Positions 45,052 through 55,821 of a DNA stretch of 64,000 bases are shown here, in pieces. The notes beneath the pieces were generated by a model. The model did not search any database and was not told the origin of the DNA. It saw only the letters and a program-made list of their open reading frames with translations. The stretch is from assembly GCF_030247185.1 (NCBI RefSeq), contig NC_080570.1, positions 5,456,001 to 5,520,000 of the forward strand, written 5' to 3'. Each line of letters starts with the position of its first letter. Position 1 is the stretch's first letter. Position numbers and translations under genes: made by a program. Source of the DNA: Malaya genurostris. Taxonomy: Eukaryota > Arthropoda > Insecta > Diptera > Culicidae.

Positions 45052-46210
45052 GTCGTGAATACGACTTACTTTACTATGGGGTGCCTCTTCAAAATTAGCC
45101 ATATGGAAGAATGGGCAGAACTTAAACGTGAATATCTCGACTTGTATTAATGGTAGCAACATAATTCTTTCACCATTTCATCAAAAATATGATCAGGAAT
45201 TTAGGATAATATTTTGAACAGTGTCAGATAACCACAACCAACTCAAAAATTAGGTTTTCTCAAAATTTGAAAACAATGCGGAAATCTCTTTACTTTCGCT
45301 TGGATTTTTCGCGCAAGGACGACGATTTTGAGGTAGTCAGGCACATATCTTCAACTGAATGCATATAAAAGGGGAACCGTGGTGAAAATCGATCATTTCT
45401 TTTCGTGCGTTCGATGGAAGCAGACGTCGTAGGAGTTAAACCATCAACCAGCAGCGACGAAGAGGGCACCTTCTGCGTGGTTAAAACCTCAACGCTCAGG
45501 TTGCAACTCTTATTTGCTTTTCGGTAGTCGTAACGAGATGTTCAAGTTTCAGATTTTAGTTCCGCAATATAGGTTTAGAATTCAGAGCCTGCGTGCTGAA
45601 ACTGGATTTTGGAACTGTATTCCGGAACTGATTTGAGTTTCGAAATTGCAGTTCTAGAATTGAAACTGGATTCTGAGTCTGTTTAGTTCTTGAACTCAGG
45701 GTCCAGTTCTTTATTCCAGACTTCTTCTATTCGGCTCTTTTTAGAACCATAATAATACTCTTAAAGAATTATGCGGAAATTTACTTTACTGTACTCTATA
45801 CAACCCATTCTGGTAGTCATGGCGAAAAATCGTCTTCAAGTTTCAGAGCTTAGTTTCGGAATATGGGTTTACAATTCAGAGTATGCGTGCTGAACTAACT
45901 TAATTCGTCACTCTTCATCACGAACGCTTTCATAAAAAGTTCTTTTCAGAGCCACCATTATTTCATTACAAAGAACTATACTGCTTATTTCATAATATTT
46001 AATTGCGTTTCAGAATGTTTAATGTAACTAATCTGTAATTTAGTCTAGGCGCATCGTTAAAATTTCTAGTAATGAAAGAGGGGAAAGTTGCACAATTCAA
46101 ACAATCAACAATCAACTGCCAATTCGAATTCGGAAGCATAAATAAAGCGTGTCATATTCGTATTCACGACATCCAGTTATGTCTCTGACATTACACACCC
46201 GTACTTTTTT
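45052..46210 (+). repeat. Dispersed histone-like repeat, copy 3 (best preserved)
   Basis: Bounded by GTCGTGAATACGAC (45052-45065) and TCGTATTCACGAC (46158-46170), with the trailing ATCCAGTTATGTCTCTGACA as in the other copies. Contains TATAAAAGGGG at 45364, then TTTCGTGCGTTCGATGG with an ATG at 45414 opening a 37-codon frame that is not recognisably a histone. Two histone-mRNA stem-loop-like strings follow: GGCTCTTTTTAGAACC (45733-45748) and AGTTCTTTTCAGAGCC (45938-45953). The second is followed by ACCATTA and CAAAGAACT, resembling the conserved 3' flank and purine-rich downstream element. A weak GAATTC-type block lies at 45540-45740. Confidence 0.65.
45414..45527 (+). pseudogene. Short open frame after a TATA-like element in histone-like repeat
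   Basis: 37 codons beginning MEADVVGVKPSTSSDEEGTF, about 45 bases after TATAAAAG. I recognise no family. If the repeat descends from a histone gene, this is where the coding part would have started, but the peptide does not match any histone I can identify. Treated as non-functional. Confidence 0.25.
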
Positions 46211-46689
46211 CTACAGTGGTGTAACCCCTTAACGCCATTCGCCTTGCATGAAAGGCATCGACTAACCCTTCTGGCTAAACCTATCCCTTTTTGAAATTTT
46301 TGGGCATGCTAATTACATAATCTACATTTCGAAATGTCGTAAAGTTAATCATGCGAGTATTTTTTTTTAAATTTGGTATTCTAAATTTTTGGCAATATAG
46401 AAGTCGAGAAATTTAGAAATGTATGGAGTTGGTGAGTTTTTTGTGGTTCAATCAATTCTTTTACTTTATAACATTTTCTGAATCAAAAGATTTGTATTTA
46501 CAGTTATGTTGGTAATCATACACAGTTTTTTTGTTTTGATTATAGAGGTTTTAACCTTAAGGACTTTCACATCTTCGGCTGCGTGATCCATCACGCTATA
46601 CCGCCGTTTTACTTTTTTTTTTCTTTTTTCAGTTTTTCACTAATATTGTGAACTTTTTGAATGTTACAATATTTTAAAATTTTTTGAAA

Positions 46690-47942
46690 ACTTGACTGTC
46701 CCAGAAAGTATGGACGCACTTTGATTTCGCTGTAAATAAATCACAAGTGTTAGATATTCAAATTTTATTCGATATCCTGATAATATTAGACTACAGCAAC
46801 AGAATATTGTTCTCAACATTTGCTACTTAGCCATTGTAGACTAGCTGGCGCATCTTCTTGCGAACGTTCCTCATTAAATTCCGTACAGACTTCTTGGCGA
46901 CAAGTTTTGACACTTTTTTCCAATCTTTTTCGAACCGTTGAATGGTTTTGGCTGCCGAGACATGTTTCCTAAGATGTGCCTTCGTTAATGCCCAAAATTC
47001 CTCATTTGGTTGAAGTTGTGGGCAATTTGGTGGATTCATGTCTTTTGGGACGAAAGTGACATTTTTGGTAGTATACCATTCTACCGTCGATTTCGAGTAG
47101 TGGCAAGAAGCAAGATCTGACCAGAAGACAACAGGAATCGGCTTCGAATCATGGGTAGAAGTCGTTTTTGTAAACACTCCTTGATGTATATTTCGCTGTT
47201 CATTGAAGCAGTGGTGATGAAGGGTTTCGAAATCTTACCGCGGCTACAAATTGCTTGCCAGACCATAGATTTCTTACCAAATTTTTTGACTTCAATCGAT
47301 GTCTCGGACTAGTTCAACACTTGCCCTTCTCGCACCGTATAATATTGTGGTCCCGGCAAGGAGTTTCACGTAGGTTTCGTCGTCCATGATTATGCAGTAC
47401 AAATTTCCAGTAAGAATCGTATTGTACAGCTTTCGAACCCTCGGCCTGATCGATGCTTCTTGTTTCGGAGATTCAAACGTTCTTTAGCACGAAGAACATT
47501 TGACTTCGAAGAGCCCACTTTTTTGGCCACATCCCGAACTGAAACCTCCTTCTTTTGCTCGAACGCCTTCAGTATACGTTTATCCAACCTAGGGTTAGCA
47601 GGACCTTTTTTATGACCCGTTTTCGGTTTATCTTCAAAGGTGTTATCCTCATCGAACTACCTGATTGCATTTCGCACCTCTTTTTCACTTACTCCTTCCA
47701 TTTTTGCTATCTTTCTCAGTGACAGTCCGCGTTCTGTGCACCATTTGTACACAATTTTTCGACGTTGTTCTGCTGAAAGTCCACGCATTTCGAAACAAAC
47801 TAATGAAAACGAATGAACAACTGCACAAGTGGTTAGAGAAGAGTGTAAACAACAGGACGCAGCCATAAAAATTGACAGATTCTGAACCATTACGAAATGG
47901 TAGCGGTTTTTGGCTGTGTCTATACTTTCTGGGACAGTTCTT
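46690..47942 (-). mobile_element. DD37E Tc1/mariner element, copy 3
   Basis: Left end ACTGTCCCAGAAAGTATGGA and right end TCTATACTTTCTGGGACAGT are inverted, as in copies 1 and 2. About 1.25 kb. A clean TA duplication is not obvious. It carries one transposase gene on the minus strand. Confidence 0.85.
46827..47788 (-). pseudogene. DD37E transposase, frameshifted
   Basis: Starts at 47788 (MRGLSAEQRRKIVYKWCTER), with HTH sequence KIAKMEGVSEKEVRNAIR and then KKEVSVRDVAKKVGSSKSNV. The central part has a deletion near 47465 that removes the KKQKQPK linker and a missing segment near 47360. The catalytic region is split over two frames by a small deletion at about 47134: MVWQAICSRGKISKPFITTA in one, WSDLASCHYSKSTVEWYTTK and LQPNEEFWALTKAHLRKHVS in the other. 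The Glu block reads PNEEFW instead of PIEEFW. Confidence 0.8.
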
Positions 47943-47944
47943 TA

Positions 47945-48685
47945 TATATTATAATGTAGAATATTGAAATTTTTAAGATTTTGTAAAAAGTGTCAATCGT
48001 TTTTGTGAATATTTTGAATTTTTAAATGTCATGTTTTGCGATATAATTATATGTGGGTATTTTCCAATTTTGTTACTTTTATTTATTTATGCCAATTTAA
48101 TGAATTTTGAAAATCTGTGGATTATGAGAATTTTGATATTTTTATTTCGAACTTGTTTTTTATGCAAACTTTTTTAAACACGTAAAGTTATTGATTTTGA
48201 GTGAGCTTCGCAATTTTTGTAAACTTTACGAATTTCGAAAGTTTTCGAAATTCGAGAATTTTTCAAATTTCTCGGACTTCGTATTGTTTTTAATTTTATG
48301 AGGTAAGTCATTATTTGACAATGTATGTCTTTGAACTCCAGACTTTGGATTTTAAACTAGAACTTCTAGTTTTACGCTCATGTTTTCAGAAGTCTTTTGG
48401 GCATTCGGGTAAAAATTTTCAACTTCTGATTTTGATGTCAGGCTCTCGTCTGCTGAGATGAGATTTCAGACTTTAGAAGGATATTCAAGGGCTTCAAACT
48501 TTGTACTGTAGAACTTTGTTTCTCGATTTGAGAACATTGATTCTGGATTTGATGTTTTTCTTCTGATTATTAAAAATATACTTTAGACTTAAAACTTTTA
48601 AGCCGATTCCTGATAGTTTCTATTATTGATTTTTGGATTTAACTTTTGAATTATTTTCGACTAAAATGAACGAGAAATGAAAGAC
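47945..48685. other. AT-rich, weakly repetitive sequence
   Basis: Low GC. From about 48330 drifting GACTTTGGATTTTAAACT-like strings recall the larger array at 61.4-64 kb. No gene. Confidence 0.4.
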
Positions 48686-48689
48686 GTTT

Positions 48690-49712
48690 TGTCTTCGGAA
48701 AAAAACCGTACTCCAACAAATTCTGGAAAAAAACGAGCGCAAGCGCCCTTACCTCTATCTGACACCATTTAGCGGTGATGAATTCTTATCACGATATATA
48801 AATACTAAACCCACATAAATCAAGTCGGTCCGGTTGCAGTTTCAACTTGAGTTGAAAAAGCAAAAACCTGTCGCGAGCCCCAGCATACGAGGAATGCAGC
48901 AATTGTCCTTTCAACAGTAGCAACTGAACGGAGAGAGAGAGAAAAAAAATTACAAAATGCATCAAGAACAGTAGGGTGATGGCTAGCATTGTTGACTCCT
49001 CCCTCCGGTTGCAATTGTCGATGAGGAATGACAAAAAAAAATCATCATCATGAGAAAAGAGCGTCCACTTGCATTATTTACGACAGTGGCAGCGACCGTT
49101 TGTCTCTCGTCGGTTACAACAGCCAACCGTCAACTCGCAAATTACATCACCGTGGACCGAATCTTGGTCCACACGGTTTACGAAATTTGCTGGTTCGTCG
49201 CTTGATGATCAGTGAAGTTCCCCTTTCAAAGATTTATCGTTGAGCTTCGTACGAACAGGCGGCCACTTACTGCCGTAGGTTCCGTAATAAGGCAAAGAAT
49301 TCCAAACAAGTTTCTCGTTCCTGAACACGAAACAATGCCAACACCGAGTGGAAACATCGGCGGCACTGCTCTCCCGGGTCAGCTGCCATCAAACCTGCAC
49401 ACTTAAGTCAACCATGGAGCAGGTATTCCTCGTCACTAGGCCTGGCAAGACCAGACCGATGATCGTACGTTTATCTGTGCAGTGACATCTTCGACATTGC
49501 TGCCAAGCTGCATTTTTCCGCACAGAAAAACAACCACAATCAGGCGATTCTTTTCTCGAGCAAGAAACGGACGAGTGACACTCCCATCCTGTCCCGTTCC
49601 CGTTCGAGAGCCCATGATAGCCCGACGAAGCACGACGGGATTGTGATTGTTTTTTTTTATGAATGACGGACCAAGATGAGGACTGAAGTGCATGCGAAGA
49701 AATGCAGCACGA
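48690..49712. other. Higher-GC single-copy-looking island
   Basis: No recognisable exon or RNA gene. A 172-codon minus-strand frame (49389-49907) runs through the island into the 299-bp direct repeat; its translation shows no domain and the overlapping frames are also open, so I do not call it a gene. Confidence 0.35.
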
Positions 49713-50011
49713 TCCAGGACTGCTGTGAAGCTTGATTTCATTGAGGAATTGCTCCTTCTTCTGCCGCGTAACCAAACGCGACCAAGAGAGAACGTGAGAC
49801 TTCGCGGTGAAAGGTGCTAATGTGAGCCGTGCTGGTTCGTTGGTTTGTACGGGAAAAGGTATTTGCTTCGAAGGAAAGGTGATAATGTAATATGACAATC
49901 TCGACATGGTATCAATTTATCGAAAAAGAGTCACATGCGGTTGGCTGAAAATCTGCTATCCGGAGAATCATTTTAAACGGATTTACAATCAGTTGGATAT
50001 TGTCAAATAAG
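49713..50011. repeat. 299-bp direct repeat, left copy
   Basis: Matches 52584-52882 over its whole length with the same length and roughly 8-10 substitutions by eye. It runs from TCCAGGACTGCTGTGAAGC to GGATATTGTCAAATAAG. It directly abuts the 3' tail of the LINE block at 50012. Confidence 0.95.
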
Positions 50012-50199
50012 GCTTCAGAATCAGGAATCAGAACAAATTGGCTCAAATGGCACGTTCCCCTTGATATTTGGAGATTTGTGCCTTGCCATCAATATTGTTT
50101 TTAGCATCATTTTCCCGATATATAAGAGGGAAGGATTGAAAGGAAATGGTAAGGGTTGGACTAGGAGGATGGGAAAAATTGACGACACAAAAACACATA

Positions 50200-50500
50200 A
50201 AAGCAGAAGTAAATTCTGCACCCCTAAGGGATGCTGAACAATCTGCTGAGGATCACATTTAGTGGAAGCAGAAGGAAATTCTGAACCTCTACGAGGTCCA
50301 TAACAGTCTGCTGTTAATAAAACCTCCAACCCCCGAGAGGATTTAGAGATCTTACAAAAGCGACACCATTCTGCACTCCCGGAAGAATGCAGAACGACTC
50401 GCAGTATGTAAGAGCAGAAGTAAATTCGGTACCCCCCAAAGGATGCCAAACAATCTGCTAAACCCTATTTAAGGTGAATACAGAAGGGATTCATTCACTC
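50200..50500 (-). repeat. Degenerate ~66-bp repeats in the LINE 3' region
   Basis: Units near 50201, 50267 and 50405 share AAGCAGAAGTAAATTCTG ... AGGGATGC...CAATCTGCT (plus-strand reading), with a weaker unit near 50340 and another near 50480. They lie downstream of the pol frame, i.e. in the 3' untranslated region. Confidence 0.7.
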
Positions 50501-50779
50501 CAGGAAGAACGATGAACCCTTCTGACTATAGCTCCTTACCACATTGGGTGAGAAACGAGAGAATATCCTTCAATTTTAGCTCCGTATACACAGACCCATG
50601 TACGGAGAACCAAAAACCAGGATACGTAGCTGCGTCAATGCGGGACAGTTACATATCAGATGATATGAAGTACCATAATCGCATTTACACAAATCACACG
50701 AATAATACTCAGCACGTTGAATAGTAGCCATGTGATAATTGAGTTTGCAATGTCCAGTCAGAGCTCTGACCAGAATACT

Positions 50780-52310
50780 TCAATGATACTTGGAGAAATG
50801 CAGTAGACACTTTGACATTTTCAGATTTAAATCTGGTAGAAATGCTTTTGTCTGAGCGCAAGTTTGCAAGCTGCGCCAGTAGCTGGCATGTTTGGATGCA
50901 GCCCAAGAACGTATCTTGTGCTTTATCCAACTAGTTGAAAGTGGTAAAGCTGGTTCAGGACCAACGAAATCATTCGTTGCACCAGCTCTAGCCAACTCAT
51001 CAGCCCATTCATTTCCAGTAATACCAGAATGGCCGGGTACCCATAAGAAGTAAACAGCATTTGAAATGCTGAGGTCTTCAATTTGAGTTCGACATGCGAT
51101 CACTAGATTCGACCGTGAGTCATTCGAACTGAGGCTGCCTGACTGTCGGAACAAACATAAATACTTTTACCACAGATCCTCTGCTGAAGTGCCGATTGTA
51201 CTCCACACAGAATTGCGTAGATTTCTGCTTGGAACACAGTACAGTATCTACCAAGTGAATGAGACTCCTCCAGCCTCATTTCACGACAGCAGACACCAGC
51301 ACCAGCACGACCATTCAACAGAGAACCGTCCGTAAAACAAACTATGTGTTCATCAAGTTGTCGTTCCAGACAACCAGACAACCATTCCTAACGAAGAGGA
51401 TAGCTCACATTGAATGTTTTAAAAGGAAAACTGCATGTGAGAGTTAGGTCACTAGGAGCGAGTAAATACTCATCCCACGTAACCATTTGAGACCACAAGC
51501 GAGTGTGGCTGGTAGCATAATCTAAGGGGTTACTGTTCCAAAGCCCTGTAACCCTAAGACGGTATGCACAAGATAATGCTTCTTGTTTTAGGAACACATG
51601 TAGTGGTTTAATGCACAGTAGCGCCTCTAGAGCAGCAGTAGGAGTTGTCGTGAATGCTCCTGTCATCGCCATTAGGACCATCCTTTGGAGATGATTTAGC
51701 TTTGACTGAACTGTCGCGACTTCTCCTTTCTGCCACCATACAAGACATCCATATGCTAAAATTGGTCTAACAATAGTTGTGTAGATCCAATGAATATATC
51801 TGGGTTTGAGTCCCCACGATTTTACAAAAGCTCGTCTGCATTGGCCGAAAGCCATGCAAGCTCTTTCAATCCTGAAGTCAATGTGAGCAGACCAATTCAG
51901 TTTTGAGTCAAGAATAACCCCGACGTATTTAACTTGATCGACCACAGTGACCTCTGAACCAAAGAACTGCAACGGACGAGCTCCTGTAATTATCCTACGA
52001 TGAGTGAAAAGCACCATTCATGTTTTGCCCGGATTTACAGATAATCCAACCTGACAACACCATTGTTCAACAGATCGCAGGGCTTGTTGCATTAAATCAA
52101 AGAGAGTGTTAATGCTTATACCGGTCATCAATATATGATAATCGTCGGCAAAACCATAAGTCGGAAATCCGAGGTTATTAAGTTTCCTTAACAAACCATC
52201 AGTGACTAGGTTCCATAAAAGTGGGGATAGTACACCACCTTGAGGAAAAACCCAAGATATTCCGTTCACGACTGCAATGTTTAACCTCCTGCAGCCATTC
52301 AGCCATCGGC
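50780..52310 (-). pseudogene. LINE pol: reverse transcriptase C-part plus RNase H
   Basis: Order on the minus strand: ISWVFPQGGVLSPLLWNLV and YGFADDYHILMTG (RT palm with the catalytic ADD), GLSVNPGKT, one in-frame stop at 52018, then MVLFTHRRIITGARPLQFFG, VKYVGVILDSKLNWSAHI, and the thumb IYTTIVRPILAYGCLVWW. Next is RNase H: VCFTDGSLLNGRAGAG, FQAEIYAILCGV, CSDSQAA, then after a frameshift near 51130 YFLWVPGHSGITGNEWADEL. Only one stop and one or two frameshifts interrupt about 500 residues, so decay is recent. The R1/LOA/I group is indicated by the RNase H domain; the exact clade is not settled. Confidence 0.85.
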
Positions 52311-52583
52311 ACGGAAATACACCTTGACTTAGGAGTTCCTATTTTTGTGGCCTTTTACGACATGGAACAGGAAACCAGTGGATCAATTCTTGGTAAAAAA
52401 TAATTCCGCCGGATGCCACACGGCTTACCTGTTTGGTGGACTTATACCACCGGTACAGGTGGACCGTAGCGTTATTCTTAACCAGTTGGGAAACCGCTAC
52501 CGACACTACACGGCTATCTAGGCTGCTCAGAGAGGGAAGTTAACATTGATGGTCAACTTCCATGGATGGCCGAGCAGCCATGC

Positions 52584-52882
52584 TCCAGGACTGCTGTGAA
52601 GCTTGATTTCATTGAGGAATTGCTCCTTCTTCTGCCGCGTAACCAAACGCGACCAAGAGAGAACGTGAGACTTCGCGGTGAAAGGTGCTAATGTGAGCCG
52701 TGCTGGTTCGTTGGTTTGTACGAGCAAAGGTATTTGCTTCGAAGGAAAGGTGATAATGTAATATGACAATCTCGACATGGTATCAATTTATCGAAAATGA
52801 TTCGCATGCGGTTGGCTAAAAATCTGCTATCCAGAGAATCATTTTAAACGGATTTACAATCAGTTGGATATTGACAAATAAG
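52584..52882. repeat. 299-bp direct repeat, right copy
   Basis: Second copy of 49713-50011, ending TTGACAAATAAG. Differences include GTACGAGCAAAGG for GTACGGGAAAAGG, and CGAAAATGATTCGCATGCGG for CGAAAAAGAGTCACATGCGG. Confidence 0.95.
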
Positions 52883-52889
52883 ACTTACA

Positions 52890-54545
52890 AAGAAGGTGTT
52901 TGAGAATTTCCCTGAAATCATTCCATTGTAATCTAGTGCCGTTGAGATCTTTGAAATGTGAACGGCCAAGAATCGAAAGCTTAGAAGTCAAAAATCTTTT
53001 GCTCCGTCAAAAGTCAATTGTCGAAAGACAGATTAAAATTTTTCATGATTGATTGCTGAATGTCGATGCTCGTATAGTCATCCGGCAACGGTCAACAAAA
53101 AAAATCGATAAGTCAAAGTTAATACAATCTACAAACTAATTCGCCCTCTTTTATTCGCAAATTTTCATTTCTGCTATTTCTTTCAGTCATTCTTTAGATT
53201 TTCCCATTGAGTGCTGACAAAAGTAAATAGTTGAAAGCCATAAGTTAAAAACTGAATGACAGTTTGTCGGAACTTTTATAAAATCCTTTAAAAAAAACCG
53301 TAACGTCACTCCGTAAAGAACTCAAAATACAAACAGAAAATTTTTCAGAATCAATTTCTGATGCGCTACAATGCATGCCGTTTTTCTCAGCATGTCCCAC
53401 TTTGAGTAATGATATCTTCGGAACGACTAGATATGTTCGCTAAAGAATAAGAAATGCATAAAGTTTCCAGATAGTTTTACAATCGAAATAATGGAACGAA
53501 AAATGTTTGTCATCGACATTTTTCGTTCCATTAGCCTCCCTTGAGTCTTGACAAAAGCCAAGTCAGAAGATAATTAAAATCCAAAACCCACAACCCAGTC
53601 TTATTTTAGTTTTTTTTTTTTTGAAAATTCAAAATAATTGAAAACCAGGAAACGTATTTCATTTGAAGAAAATTCTTCAAGTCCTAAATCAAAACACAAA
53701 AGTGTTGGCAATAGTCAAGTCGAGAATTAATCATGAGTCAAAAATCAATTATTAAAAGTTGAACAATTTGAAGTCAAGTTGAATTTTATTAAAAAATCCA
53801 CCTATCACAAGCCCCAGTGTCTGGCAGAGGTTTACAGAAAAAAAAGGTTTCTCCATGTGTTTTGTTTAAACATGCAAATCACTTTAGTCCAGGACCTAGG
53901 AAGGTGTTGACTCAATCATCGAGTTCCGCTGACCCATTTCGTATACAGAGCAAGTCGTGTTCCGAGCTCACCGTGTTTCATTGACCAACCCCGCCTAAAT
54001 GAAATGGTTGCATCAAATGGATTCAAACATTACAGAAAGACTTTTGATCGCTTGCAATTGATAGGCAATCGACACGTATTTAGTTTAATGTACTTCAGTT
54101 TTTGCAGGAATGATTAACTTTTTCAATCTTTTATTTTTCATACAAAAAAAGTTATTCTTACAAAACGTATTTTGCGTCCAAATATATAAATGCTACTTTA
54201 TGTATTGCAAGGAATGCTGCAGACGGTTTTCATGAAAATAAGTAGACAATTTAAAGTCACATCAACGGCTCAAATACACTTCATCAATAGGACGTCAAAG
54301 CGAAATACTTGACCTATTTGAATAATATACAAAAATTTTCGCGTTTCAAATGATTATAAAACATACAAACCAATTCGCACCCTCTCATTCTGCTACTAAC
54401 GCAGAAGACGATAATACTCAGTCGAAGCCGTTCTTTTGACCAAATGTCATCATAGACACATGAGGTTGGGCATGAGATAAGAACTTGTGAGCACTCAGTT
54501 ATCTCACCTTTTTATGACCTATAAAAAGTCGAGTAAAAAATTAAC
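52890..54545. other. AT-rich region without a recognised gene
   Basis: Only short open frames. Near 53390-53460 a segment matches the repeat at 33870-33990. The perfect hairpin at 53489-53533 is listed separately. No coding motif seen. Confidence 0.4.
53489..53533. other. Perfect 18-bp inverted repeat with 9-base loop
   Basis: TAATGGAACGAAAAATGT, loop TTGTCATCG, ACATTTTTCGTTCCATTA. All 18 pairs match. It is too short for a normal MITE and has no poly-T stop. It could be a template-switch scar or a small hairpin RNA source. Confidence 0.9.
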
Positions 54546-54553
54546 CAAAAATC

Positions 54554-55323
54554 CAGTGGCGTCTCGTCCTCATGTGCCCCTCGTGCACTGCACAACCGGT
54601 CAAATTCAGTGAAATTGTTTTTTTAGATTCTCAATTTATTCGATGAAAGCAGGTCGGATGGCACTGAATATGAAATTATGAGCGATTTGTCTACAGCAAT
54701 TCGAAAAAAATTCAAATATCTCTTGTTAGTGTTTCTTCCATGCACATGAGTTGCTGCACAGATTCAAGAAAATAACGAATTACTCAATTTATTCGATTCA
54801 ATTTATTCGATGAAAGCAGGTCGGATGGCACTGAATATGAAATTATGAGCGATTTGTCTACAGCAATTCGAAAAAAATTCAAATATCTCTTGTTAGTGTT
54901 TCTTCCATGCACATGAGTTGCTGCACAGATTCAAGAAAATAATGAATTACTCAGCTCAGCTCTAAGATTTGTTGTAGTCTCTGTTATTTTAGCTCTGTGA
55001 GAACTTGTATGCATACCTTCAGGAGGGGCTTCAGTAGCTTATGCTTATGGCAGTTGAAAACAAATTGCTGTCTCAATTGAAACGTCAAAACGGTTTTATT
55101 GATGAAGCTATTGACAGATTTGCTCGATGTGCAGAGCGCCAAATGCTTCTCTATCGTGTCCCATCCAAAAGTAAAAAAAAGTCCCATCCAAAAGTAAATC
55201 AATATTTCATTGTATTATATTCATTTCTCGATCGTTATCTTTCATTTACAACCGACTGTTACAACTGAATTTATACCACATAAGCAGTGCACAACCCGTA
55301 AATGTCGTCACGAGACGCCACTG
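54554..55323. mobile_element. hAT-type MITE, copy 2, with perfect 8-bp target duplication
   Basis: Begins CAGTGGCGTCTCGTCCTCA and ends CACGAGACGCCACTG. CAAAAATC flanks both sides (54546-54553 and 55324-55331), a perfect 8-bp target duplication. It shares with the 17034-17498 copy the CTCGTGCACTGCACAACCGG left part and a CTTATGGCAGTTGAAAACAA middle part. At 770 bp it is longer, partly because it carries a tandem duplication. No transposase is encoded. Confidence 0.95.
54632..54955. repeat. 167-bp tandem duplication inside the hAT MITE
   Basis: TTCGATGAAAGCAGGTCGG and the following sequence, through GAGTTGCTGCACAGATTCAA and beyond, are repeated with a period of 167 bp (CGATGAAAG at 54641 and 54808). 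Copies are almost identical. The region is largely absent from the 17-kb copy. Confidence 0.9.
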
Positions 55324-55334
55324 CAAAAATCAAA

Positions 55335-55820
55335 TCCCGAAAGCAACAATTCTTAATCAGATCTTTTGAGTCAAATTTCAAAATTAAAAGTTTCAAAATC
55401 CAAACAAAACTATTTATTTTGGGGACGAATGACGAGTTAAAGTAGAAAATCTTTTTTGAAAATCGTTCGAAAGCACATGGAAATTACAAAATAAACTCCA
55501 ATATTTTAATTGCATAAATTCTCAATAATTGGAACTTGTTTAAATTTGGCAAAATCACCAAAATTCATTTGCGAACTTCACAAAATTCACGAAACGTAAT
55601 AAAAAAGTATCAAAAAGTTTCCAAGAATTAAATGAAATATTTGAATTAAATTAATATCACTATATCTTGTAAACTCGGTAAATTTCTCAAATTTTAAAAA
55701 TATCTTGAATTTTTCGAGTCTAGTAAATTTTTTCAACAACGTGTTTCTATTTCCTTTTCTTCTAAAAACAAAAAGATTCAAAAATTTCGTGAAATCTGTT
55801 AGTTCTAAAATTTGTTTAAT
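55335..55820. other. AT-rich region without a recognised gene
   Basis: Low-complexity AAATTT-type sequence. The open frames are biased in composition and not gene-like. Confidence 0.4.
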
Positions 55821-55821
55821 A

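Larger units (their letters stand above)
50012..52583 (-). mobile_element. Non-LTR retrotransposon (RNase-H LINE), probably internally deleted
   Basis: Occupies exactly the space between the two 299-bp repeats. Read on the minus strand, a GC-richer leader (52583 to about 52320) precedes pol sequence (RT from about 52310, then RNase H to 50780), a 3' UTR with about 66-bp degenerate repeats, and a short repetitive tail CTGATTCCTGATTCTGAAG at 50012. The tail of short repeats rather than poly(A) fits I/LOA-type LINEs. ORF1, endonuclease and the RT N-terminus are missing, so the leader may be the 5' UTR joined to RT by an internal deletion. Confidence 0.75.

Noticed and set aside
49389..49907. 172-codon minus-strand open frame
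   Set aside because: Runs from a non-repetitive island into the 299-bp direct repeat and has no known motif. Overlapping frames are open too.
52320..52583. GC-rich leader as a host exon or tRNA-derived SINE
   Set aside because: No splice sites or A/B boxes were identified. Its position between the direct repeat and the LINE pol makes a LINE 5' region more likely.
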